Below, piece by piece: positions 1 to 5,191 of a DNA stretch of 5,191 bases (position 1 is the stretch's first letter; each line of letters begins with the position of its first letter). The translations under genes were made by a program, and so were the position numbers. The notes below the pieces were generated by a model, which saw only the letters and a program-made list of their open reading frames with translations, ran no database searches and was not told the DNA's origin. The stretch is from Pseudomonadota bacterium (GTDB taxonomy: Bacteria; Desulfobacterota; Desulfobulbia; Desulfobulbales; Desulfobulbaceae), in assembly GCA_009782165.1 (NCBI GenBank), contig WQUH01000117.1:1-5191 (forward strand), written 5' to 3'.

Positions 1-305
1 TTTTCCTGCGGCAGGTTCATGGCCGCGGTTTTCCGCTCGACCTCCCGCCACTCCTCCAGCCTCTGTTCATTGACGCGGATGCGGTTGTTGATGGAACTCA
101 TCACCGGCATCATCACATCCCGGCGCACCACCTCGGTCTGGGGCTGATCCGCCTTTTCCCGCCGGGCCGCGGCCTCCCGCCTGGTCCGGGCATCGTCAGG
201 GTCAACCATCCCGCTGTCCAGCATCCCGCATCCCGAAAGGAACAGCCCGGCCAGGCAGGAGCACAGCACCAGCAATTTGCACGACAAAGAGAGTGAAGGT
301 TTCAT
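1..305 (-). CDS. Small lipoprotein of unknown function, N-terminal part only
   Basis: The ATG at 305-303 opens a frame that runs off the window edge after 101 codons, so the C-terminus is not seen. The first 26 residues form a lipoprotein signal peptide: a Lys at position 2, a hydrophobic core (LLVLCSCLAGLF) and the lipobox L-S-G-C, with the lipidated Cys at residue 26. Gly follows the Cys and there is no Asp at +2, which favours outer-membrane sorting by the Lol pathway. The visible mature part (residues 27-101) is charged and probably helical. It has an Arg/Glu/Ala-rich stretch near residues 41-55 and a second one (NEQRLEEWREVERK) near residues 80-94, which could form a coiled coil. I recognise no family. 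No Shine-Dalgarno sequence precedes the ATG, but the signal peptide strongly supports this frame. The gene lies downstream of the penicillin-binding protein gene on the same strand, with a terminator between them. An envelope role is inferred from the lipidation and context only. Confidence 0.8.
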   Translation of the reverse strand, partial: MKPSLSLSCKLLVLCSCLAGLFLSGCGMLDSGMVDPDDARTRREAAARREKADQPQTEVVRRDVMMPVMSSINNRIRVNEQRLEEWREVERKTAAMNLPQE

Positions 306-358
306 AGATAGTGTCTGTTGGAGGAGGATCGTCCGGGTAGAGAAAAGAATACGGCGGC

Positions 359-387
359 AAAATAGCAAATAAGCCGATGGCGGACAA
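359..387 (-). promoter_or_regulatory. Candidate sigma-70-type promoter of the lipoprotein gene
   Basis: Read on the minus strand, a -35-like TTGTCC (387-382) is followed after exactly 17 bases by TATTTT (364-359). A TG one base upstream of the hexamer makes it an extended -10. Each hexamer matches the consensus at 4 of 6 positions. It lies just past the terminator of the upstream gene and predicts a leader of roughly 45-50 bases before the ATG at 305. The position is sensible, but the hexamers are imperfect. Confidence 0.4.
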
Positions 388-408
388 TCGCTTTCTCTAT
401 CCGAGCGG

Positions 409-449
409 AAAAACATGCCTTCGGGGCGCTGACCGGCGGCCCCGAAGGC
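409..449 (-). terminator. Rho-independent terminator of the penicillin-binding protein gene
   Basis: The arms GCCTTCGGGG (417-426) and CCCCGAAGGC (440-449) are perfect reverse complements, giving a 10-bp GC-rich stem that can gain one more C-G pair, with a loop of 11-13 bases. On the minus strand the stem is followed after three bases by five T (413-409). It begins 7 bases after the stop codon at 458-456, the usual place for an intrinsic terminator. On the plus strand no T-run directly follows, so it looks one-directional. Confidence 0.85.
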
Positions 450-455
450 GGATTG

Positions 456-3400
456 TCAACGGTTTTTCCAGTAGGGCATGAACAGCCGCTCGGGTTCGAA
501 GCCGCCGCCCGACCCCACCGCGCCAAAGCAGAGACTGGCGGGCTGGCCGGGCGGCGTGGTCTGGCGCAGACCGGCGCCGCCGGTCATCGCCCCGCCCTGC
601 TGGGGCGCCACCGGCATGAAGACCTGCTGCACGTCGGGGTATTGCAGGGACAGACCGTTGAAGGTCAGGTCCACCGGATCGAGCCGATCGGCGATTTTCT
701 CCGTATCGAGGATGGCCTGGGCAATGGCGCTCCAGGCCGGGAGCGCGCCCACAGCGCCGGTGACCCGGAAACCGCGCTGCGACATGGAGGCGTTGTTGTC
801 ATAACCGGCATACACCCCCACCGTATAGCCTCCCTTCAGGCTCAGCCCCGACTGGTCCGGCGCCAGGATGGGCACATAGCCGACAAAGGCCGAGTTGCGG
901 TAATCGTTGGCCGTGCCGGTTTTGCCCAGCAGGGGATAGCGCTGGTTCAGCTTGGTCAGGATCTTGCTCCGCTCGGGATTGTCGCTGCGGAGCCGGACAT
1001 GGTCCGCGGCATACCGGCCGGTTCCGTATGGAATGACGTTCTGCAGGATATTGCCGATCGCGGCCGAGCTTTTGGGATCGACCACCCTGGTTGTGTGGAC
1101 CTGGCGGGAGTAGACCACCTGCCCGTCGGGGGTTTCGATCCGGTCGATGATGGCGGCGCCGTCGGGATCGACGCGGCCATCCAGTTCCGATTGGGCCAGG
1201 GTCGGGGCATCGGCCGCATCGTGCCGGCTGCCGGTGATGATGGTCTCGTACATGCGGGTCAGTTCGGACAGCGACACCACGTTGGAACCGAGCGGCAGCG
1301 ACGGCACCGGCTCGAACGCGCTGTTGATCCCGTATTCCTTGGCCAGTCGCACCAGGTAGTGCAACCCGAGCAGCACCCGAAAATCGCCGATCTCTCCGAG
1401 CACCTCCAAGGTATAGAGCTTGTCCGGATTCAGTTTGCCCCGCTCGGTTTCAAGCTGCATGTCCACCTGCTGGACCGCCGCGGCCGAGACCGTGCCGTCC
1501 AGCAAAACCTGTTCCATCCAGAAGGCATTGCGCTGACCGGCCTCAAGAGGAAGCAGCCGCTCGATCACCTCCTGGGCGTCCTGGACCACCCAGTCGGCGG
1601 GGAGATCCGGCCGCAGGGTGAAAATAAAGCGGCCATCCCCATCGCGGACCAGGCGGCCCGCGCCGTCTGGAACAAACGACGGCATCGATCCGCCAAGCGC
1701 CTGGCGGTAGGCCGTCATGGCGGAGACCAGCGGCCGCAACTGCTGAAAATCATCGTACCGCATCCGGGTCAGCAGCCGGTATTCCTCGTCGCGATGCTCG
1801 AAGACGAAATCAGGCTGCAAGGCCCGCACCGCCTTGCCGAAGGCGGCATAGTCGAGATGCTGGCGGGTGAGGGAAAGCCCGAACCGATCCCGCATGCGTT
1901 CCCGGTAATGCTGGTAATCCTCGGTTCTGCCGTTTTCGTCGATCCGCGGGGCCATGTCCACCTTGGCGGCCAGCTCGCGGACCATCGGCGGGGTCAGATG
2001 GTCGGTGAGATGGTAGAGCAGCCACACCGCGGCGACATTCTCCGAGGTGACGCCGGCCCAACTCAGCGACACCTTGCTAAACGGGCTCTGATGGTCGGGT
2101 TGCGGGGTATACGGACGGTTCATGAGGAAAAAGGTGTCCCTGGTGTTGTTGAGCATATCCACCGGGCTCCACCCCAACTGCAGGGCCGCCGAGAAAAGAA
2201 AAATTTTAAACGTCGACCCCATCAGCCGTCTGGCCGTGGTGGCCCGGTTGAAGTTCAGATTGGACATGCCGCCGCTCAGGGCGCGGATCGCCCCATCCTG
2301 GAGGACAAAGGCCGCCCCTTCCACCTGCGGATAGCGTTCCAGATCCAGGAGCATAACGCCGCGCGCACCCTGTTCCCGGATACTGACGTATACCCTGTCT
2401 CCGGCCTGCAACTGCCGGAGCAGGGCCTTGCGGTCCGCGGGCGATGCGGTCTGGGCGCCGCGGCTGAACCTGGCATAGGTGTCCGCCAACCGGCTCAGCC
2501 CGGCGGCGTCGATGATCCCCGTAAAGCGGCCGTCGTCGAAATGCACGCGCACTTCCGCCCCATGGGCCTCCTCGACACCGCTGATCGTGCCGAACACAAA
2601 ATTGCCCGGCACCAGCTCTTCGTCTCCCTGGTATTCCATCGCCTTGTATTCGGCCTGCGCCGTGGCGCGGTCATAGCCGCGCAGACGGACATCGAGCTGG
2701 GAGAGGTGGCGGCGCAGGCCAAAGATTGTTTTCCGCTGGATCTCGGCATCGAGGGTGGTGATGATCCGGGCGCCGGAGGTGGCGATGTTGCCAATGCCGT
2801 TCTGTTCGAGGACATCGGCGATGAACGGGGTGCTCAACCCTTCCCTGACCAGATCCATGGCCGTGCTCTGGGTATAGGACATCCTGCCCTGCTTGAACAC
2901 CAGGTTGTCGATGTTCAGGCTGTTGTATTCCGCCTCGCTGATCATGCCGTTTTTGCGCATCTGGCCGAACACGTACCGGACGCGCTCCTCGTTTCTCTGC
3001 CTGACCTCGTCGGCGTTGACCAGGTTCTTGCGCAGGAAGGGGTTGTAATAGTTGGGACGCTTGACGCTGCCGGCAATGAAGGCGCACTCCAGCAGGGTCA
3101 GATCCTTGGGTTCCTTATCGAAAAAATAGCGGGCGGCCACCCCGAGGCCGTGGCCATTGCCGCTGACAAAAAACTGGTTGGCGTAAAATTCAAAAATTTT
3201 TTTCTTGCTGTACCGGTGTTCCAGGCGCAGGGCATACAGCAGTTCCTTGAGTTTGGCCTGGAGGTTGCGCGCCTCCCGCTTGAACAGGTTTTTCGCGGTC
3301 TGCTGGGTGATGGTGCTGCCGCCCTGCACCACTTTGCCGGCTTTGAGGTTGACCAGCATCGCCCGGGCGATCCCCGGCACATCGATCCCGAAATGGCTGA

Positions 3401-3698
3401 AAAACTGACTGTCTTCCGCGGCAAGCAGCGCATCGACAAAATGTTTCGGGATCTCGTCATAGGTGAGGTACTGCCGGTGGATCCCTTCAAACATGACCCC
3501 CAGCCTGTCCTGACCGTTCTGGTAGTACACCGGACTTTCCCTGCCGAGGATCTCGCTGATGGCCGACTCTTCGATCTCCGGCGCGGGCACCATGGCAACC
3601 AGGTAATAGAGCCCGCCGGCCCCCATCGCGGCGGCCAGCACAAAAAAAACCACAAAGAGGATGCAACAGTATTTGATCAGTTTCAGTATCATGCCCAT
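456..3698 (-). CDS. Class A (bifunctional) penicillin-binding protein, PBP1a-like, with a large insertion in the transpeptidase domain
   Basis: This protein polymerises lipid II into glycan strands and cross-links the stem peptides, anchored in the inner membrane with both domains in the periplasm. Numbering starts at the Met encoded at 3698 (1080 residues). Residues 11-37 form the membrane anchor. The GT51 domain shows AAEDSQFFSHFG (catalytic Glu95), GGSTITQQ at 126-133, KKKIFEFYAN ending its conserved acidic pair at Glu170, and RPNYYNP at 214-220. A probable OB-like region lies near 365-460. The transpeptidase has STFK (nucleophile Ser495, Lys498), SEN (552-554) and KTGT (926-929). The SEN-to-KTG distance of about 370 residues is far above the usual 120-190, because of an insertion near 585-775. 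A Gly-rich tail of about 70 residues ends the protein. STFK is followed by Ile where Pro is usual. The start is uncertain: the frame stays open to TTG 3728 and ATG 3725, but a GC hairpin abuts those codons; ATG 3698 or ATG 3692 puts the anchor near the N-terminus. The family call is firm; mrcA/ponA orthology is not established. Confidence 0.95.
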   Translation of the reverse strand: MGMILKLIKYCCILFVVFFVLAAAMGAGGLYYLVAMVPAPEIEESAISEILGRESPVYYQNGQDRLGVMFEGIHRQYLTYDEIPKHFVDALLAAEDSQFFSHFGIDVPGIARAMLVNLKAGKVVQGGSTITQQTAKNLFKREARNLQAKLKELLYALRLEHRYSKKKIFEFYANQFFVSGNGHGLGVAARYFFDKEPKDLTLLECAFIAGSVKRPNYYNPFLRKNLVNADEVRQRNEERVRYVFGQMRKNGMISEAEYNSLNIDNLVFKQGRMSYTQSTAMDLVREGLSTPFIADVLEQNGIGNIATSGARIITTLDAEIQRKTIFGLRRHLSQLDVRLRGYDRATAQAEYKAMEYQGDEELVPGNFVFGTISGVEEAHGAEVRVHFDDGRFTGIIDAAGLSRLADTYARFSRGAQTASPADRKALLRQLQAGDRVYVSIREQGARGVMLLDLERYPQVEGAAFVLQDGAIRALSGGMSNLNFNRATTARRLMGSTFKIFLFSAALQLGWSPVDMLNNTRDTFFLMNRPYTPQPDHQSPFSKVSLSWAGVTSENVAAVWLLYHLTDHLTPPMVRELAAKVDMAPRIDENGRTEDYQHYRERMRDRFGLSLTRQHLDYAAFGKAVRALQPDFVFEHRDEEYRLLTRMRYDDFQQLRPLVSAMTAYRQALGGSMPSFVPDGAGRLVRDGDGRFIFTLRPDLPADWVVQDAQEVIERLLPLEAGQRNAFWMEQVLLDGTVSAAAVQQVDMQLETERGKLNPDKLYTLEVLGEIGDFRVLLGLHYLVRLAKEYGINSAFEPVPSLPLGSNVVSLSELTRMYETIITGSRHDAADAPTLAQSELDGRVDPDGAAIIDRIETPDGQVVYSRQVHTTRVVDPKSSAAIGNILQNVIPYGTGRYAADHVRLRSDNPERSKILTKLNQRYPLLGKTGTANDYRNSAFVGYVPILAPDQSGLSLKGGYTVGVYAGYDNNASMSQRGFRVTGAVGALPAWSAIAQAILDTEKIADRLDPVDLTFNGLSLQYPDVQQVFMPVAPQQGGAMTGGAGLRQTTPPGQPASLCFGAVGSGGGFEPERLFMPYWKNR
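1374..1946 (-). other. Insertion of about 190 residues within the transpeptidase domain
   Basis: This segment encodes about residues 585-775 of the penicillin-binding protein. Before it, the usual helix after the SxN motif is recognisable (SENVAAVWLLYHL, then MVRELAAKVDM). After it, the standard sequence resumes (LAKEYGI, then PSLPLGSNVVSLSELTRMYETI), leading to GTGRYA and KTGT. The stretch between is rich in Arg, Asp, Glu, Leu and aromatic residues and looks mostly helical; I recognise no domain. It stays in frame and has the same GC-rich composition as its surroundings, so it does not look like a recent insertion or assembly error. The boundaries are judged by eye and may be off by 10-20 residues. 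Confidence 0.6.
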
Positions 3699-3728
3699 GC
3701 GTTCCCAACCAAGCTCCACTACCATCAA

Positions 3729-3745
3729 CGGCGGGCGAACCGCCG
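3729..3745 (-). repeat. GC-only hairpin next to the earliest possible penicillin-binding protein starts
   Basis: CGGCGG (3729-3734) and CCGCCG (3740-3745) form a perfect 6-bp all-GC stem with a 5-base loop. In the minus-strand transcript it ends directly before the TTG at 3728 and 3 bases before the ATG at 3725. It fills the place where a ribosome binding site for those codons would lie. This counts against those starts and in favour of the ATG at 3698 or 3692, which would leave the hairpin in the leader. Confidence 0.45.
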
Positions 3746-3853
3746 CGCCGCCAATTTAACAGTTTGTTTGAATCAAGCAGCCTCGCATCATCAATCAATC
3801 GGTCCATACGCCTTGCCCAACAGATGCGCCGCTGCCGAAAATGCGATGGGATT

Positions 3854-3859
3854 ATTATC
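3854..3859 (-). promoter_or_regulatory. Possible -10 element of the penicillin-binding protein gene
   Basis: On the minus strand GATAAT (3859-3854) matches the sigma-70 -10 consensus at 5 of 6 positions. It sits downstream of long T- and A-tracts that could act as a curved or UP-like element. No recognisable -35 hexamer lies 16-18 bases upstream. The implied leader to the ATG at 3698 would be about 150 bases. This is the best candidate I found on this strand, but it is weak. Confidence 0.2.
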
Positions 3860-3865
3860 ATGTTC

Positions 3866-3892
3866 AGCAAAAAAAGAGTGTTTTTTTTCTGT
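3866..3892. repeat. A-tract/T-tract inverted repeat
   Basis: Seven A (3869-3875) and eight T (3881-3888) flank GAGTG. Including the outer CAG and CTG, the two 11-base arms match with one mismatch. It may be a flexible or curved DNA element in the promoter region, and the homopolymers could be prone to slippage. A terminator role is unlikely because the stem is almost all A-T. Confidence 0.5.
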
Positions 3893-4031
3893 CGCCAGAA
3901 GCAAACGATATCTCTCTGGCAAAAACACGGATGCATGGACGCGCCAAGATTGACGAACCAAGAATCGTCCAGGGGATCTCCGGGGAAGAATTATTTATTT
4001 TGAAGTGAGATCAAAGAAATAATGATCAGAA

Positions 4032-4114
4032 TCCGTACCGTTTCCTGGATGAGTTACCGCCATGACCCGGCCGCTGTCCGCCGGTACGGAAAATCGGAAA
4101 CCGCTTGACCCGGC
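4032..4114. repeat. GC-rich island with a 9-bp inverted repeat and a direct repeat
   Basis: TCCGTACCG (4032-4040) and CGGTACGGA (4082-4090) are exact reverse complements separated by 41 bases. TGACCCGGC occurs at 4063-4071 and again at 4106-4114, each preceded by ACCGC, so the longer direct repeat differs by one base and one single-base gap. Alternative pairings exist: CCGGC with GCCGG (4067-4071 and 4080-4084), and GTTTCC with GGAAAC (4040-4045 and 4096-4101). The patch stands out against its AT-rich surroundings. It could be a structured leader, a small RNA, a regulator-binding array or a decayed repeat element. Nothing seen decides between these. Confidence 0.45.
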
Positions 4115-4246
4115 GTAAAAATTCAAGAAAAAAAGCGCCGTTTCAGCAGGGCACAACAACGCAATCAGATACTTTTGCTTGTTATTCTTTTGGTAAAAAG
4201 TTAAAAAGAACCCGCTCGGCTGTACAACTCGTAGTCCAATATCGTG

Positions 4247-4275
4247 TTGATTGCAGAAAACAATATTATTTCAAT
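4247..4275 (+). promoter_or_regulatory. Candidate promoter of the lytic transglycosylase gene
   Basis: TTGATT (4247-4252) is followed after 17 bases by TTCAAT (4270-4275); each hexamer matches the sigma-70 consensus at 4 of 6 positions. The predicted leader is about 30 bases. A better-looking -10, TATTAT (4264-4269), lies only 11 bases after the same -35 and has no partner at the right distance. In AT-rich DNA such matches arise by chance. Confidence 0.2.
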
Positions 4276-4310
4276 GCACTACTAAGGTTGCATAAACCCG
4301 ACTACTCCAT

Positions 4311-5191
4311 ATGAAAATATTGCCGAATCTGCTGCCCCACTGTCTTGTCGTCCTGCTTTGCCTCTCCCTTGCCGCCTGTTCCTCGCACAACAAACAATCC
4401 GCGTTGCGTTCATCCGCAAGCGAGGTGGTCGTCACCGACAGCCAGGACGAAGAGATGTCCTTGGCCGAACCGGAAGAAACCGCCGATGAGGAACTGGAAG
4501 CCCTCAATGCGCCCGGCGCCTGGGAGTATGGCATCGGCAAGACCTATTCGCTGGAAAAGCTGGGCATCGACCCGGCCAAGTACGATTTTCCCATCATGGT
4601 GAACAAGCAGGTGCTGTACTATCTTGAACTGTTTCAGGGTAAGCAGCGGAACTACTTCACCCAGTGGCTGGCCCGCTCCTCCATATACCGGCCCCATATC
4701 GAAGCCGAACTGAAGAAGGCCGGGCTCCCGTCCGACCTGGTCTTTCTGGCCATGATCGAATCGGGATACAACCCATCGGCCTACTCGCCGGCCAAGGCGT
4801 GCGGGCTGTGGCAATTCATCGAGGGCACCGGCAGCCGCTACGGCCTCAGGATCGATCCCTGGATTGACGAGCGCCGGCACCCGGAAAAAGCCACCAAGGC
4901 GGCGGTGCACTATCTTTCCAACCTCTATGCCCAGTTTGGCGACTGGTATCTTGCCGTGGCAGCCTATAATGCGGGCGGGAAAAAGATCGATACCGCCCTG
5001 AAAACAATCAATGCAAACGATTTCTGGGAGATAGCGGCATCGGAAGGCATTTTCATGGAAACCAAGCGCTACGTGCCGAAACTGATTGCCGCCATCATCA
5101 TTGCCCGCAACCCGGAACGGTACGGCTTCACCGACATTGCCTACAAACAACCGCAGCAATACGAAACGATCACGGTTCCCGGCGGGGTCAG
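4311..5191 (+). CDS. mltD: MltD-like membrane-bound lytic murein transglycosylase, lipoprotein, N-terminal part
   Basis: Lytic transglycosylases of the SLT fold cleave the MurNAc-GlcNAc bond of peptidoglycan and leave 1,6-anhydro-MurNAc ends. The 293 visible codons begin with a lipoprotein signal whose lipobox L-A-A-C puts the lipidated Cys at residue 23. Ser at +2 favours the outer membrane. An acidic linker follows (about residues 37-66), then a helical lead-in (VLYYLELFQGKQRNYFTQWL). The SLT domain has the catalytic Glu150 in AMIESGYNPSAYS, then GLWQFI (165-170), TGSRYGLRIDPW, the AAYNAG motif (217-222) and ETKRYVPKLIAA (250-261). All core motifs are intact; NAGGKK replaces the more usual NAGEGK. 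Full-length family members usually carry C-terminal LysM repeats, which would lie beyond the window. No Shine-Dalgarno sequence precedes the ATG; the signal peptide fixes the start. The gene is divergent from the penicillin-binding protein gene. Confidence 0.93.
   Translation, partial: MKILPNLLPHCLVVLLCLSLAACSSHNKQSALRSSASEVVVTDSQDEEMSLAEPEETADEELEALNAPGAWEYGIGKTYSLEKLGIDPAKYDFPIMVNKQVLYYLELFQGKQRNYFTQWLARSSIYRPHIEAELKKAGLPSDLVFLAMIESGYNPSAYSPAKACGLWQFIEGTGSRYGLRIDPWIDERRHPEKATKAAVHYLSNLYAQFGDWYLAVAAYNAGGKKIDTALKTINANDFWEIAASEGIFMETKRYVPKLIAAIIIARNPERYGFTDIAYKQPQQYETITVPGGV

Larger units (their letters stand above)
3699..4310. other. Divergent intergenic region of 612 bases, no convincing gene
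   Basis: This region separates the divergent penicillin-binding protein and lytic transglycosylase genes, and must hold the promoters of both unless transcription enters from elsewhere. It is clearly richer in A and T than the flanking genes, except for a GC-rich patch at about 4031-4115. The open frames across it are short, lack ribosome binding sites and encode low-complexity basic peptides, so I call none of them. It contains an A-tract/T-tract inverted repeat (3866-3892), a 6-bp inverted repeat around GATATC (3894-3920), a 9-bp inverted repeat with an overlapping direct repeat (4032-4114) and an AT-rich hairpin (4155-4183). I found no tRNA-like fold and no riboswitch I could name. Confidence 0.7.

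Noticed and set aside
202..387. A 61-codon minus-strand frame overlapping the lipoprotein start
   Set aside because: It reads the lipoprotein gene in another frame and crosses its candidate promoter; the lipobox frame is the better explanation.
302..526. A 74-codon minus-strand frame ending over the lipoprotein start
   Set aside because: It begins inside the PBP gene, crosses the terminator and has no recognisable content. Its stop overlapping the next ATG is coincidental.
3487..3936. A 149-codon minus-strand frame crossing the PBP start
   Set aside because: Its 3' half reads the PBP gene in another frame and its 5' half lies in AT-rich intergenic DNA with the homopolymer tracts.
453..3953. 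An 1166-codon open frame on the plus strand, opposite the PBP gene
   Set aside because: Its codons pair in register with those of the PBP, so its lack of stops follows from the absence of TTA, CTA and TCA codons there. It starts with TTG, its product is rich in His, Gln, Gly and Arg with no recognisable domain, and the opposite strand carries a clear full-length enzyme.
4111..4146. CGGCG ... CGCCG as a terminator
   Set aside because: Only 5 bp with a 20-base loop and no T-run; too weak to call.
4105..4314. A 69-codon plus-strand frame leading into the lytic transglycosylase start
   Set aside because: TTG start without a ribosome site, basic low-complexity product, and it spans the intergenic repeats and hairpin. 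A leader peptide cannot be excluded but nothing supports it.
4410..5159. A 249-codon open frame on the minus strand, opposite the lytic transglycosylase gene
   Set aside because: Same in-register antisense effect; the plus strand has a signal peptide and all SLT motifs.

Overview
The window is a stretch of GC-rich bacterial chromosome devoted to the cell envelope. It holds three genes, two of them cut by the window edges. The organism is Gram-negative: two genes encode lipoproteins with signals suited to outer-membrane sorting, and one of these is an MltD-type lytic transglycosylase. The resemblance of the MltD-like protein and the large penicillin-binding protein to those of Desulfobacterota (the former Deltaproteobacteria) makes that group my best guess. 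This is an impression from family knowledge, not a database result.

Layout. Positions 1-305 (minus) hold the 5' part of a small lipoprotein gene of unknown function. Positions 306-455 are a gap with a good intrinsic terminator for the gene upstream and a plausible promoter for the lipoprotein. Positions 456-3698 (minus; the frame stays open to 3728) encode a class A penicillin-binding protein with a GT51 glycosyltransferase domain and a transpeptidase domain. All catalytic motifs are present, and an insertion of roughly 190 residues lies between the second and third transpeptidase motifs. Positions 3699-4310 are a long, relatively AT-rich divergent intergenic region with several inverted repeats but no convincing gene. 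Positions 4311-5191 (plus) hold the first 293 codons of the MltD-like lytic transglycosylase lipoprotein.

How the genes fit together. The penicillin-binding protein polymerises and cross-links peptidoglycan from the inner membrane. The lytic transglycosylase would cleave the same glycan strands from the outer membrane side. They are transcribed divergently from a shared 612-base region, so co-regulation is possible but not shown. The small lipoprotein downstream of the penicillin-binding protein may be an envelope partner, but the terminator and separate promoter argue for independent transcription.

I see no mobile element, CRISPR array, tRNA, rRNA or defence system. The strongest candidate for something undescribed is the insertion inside the transpeptidase domain. 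A structured GC-rich island in the intergenic region comes second. The 1166-codon open frame opposite the penicillin-binding protein is almost certainly an artefact of codon bias.
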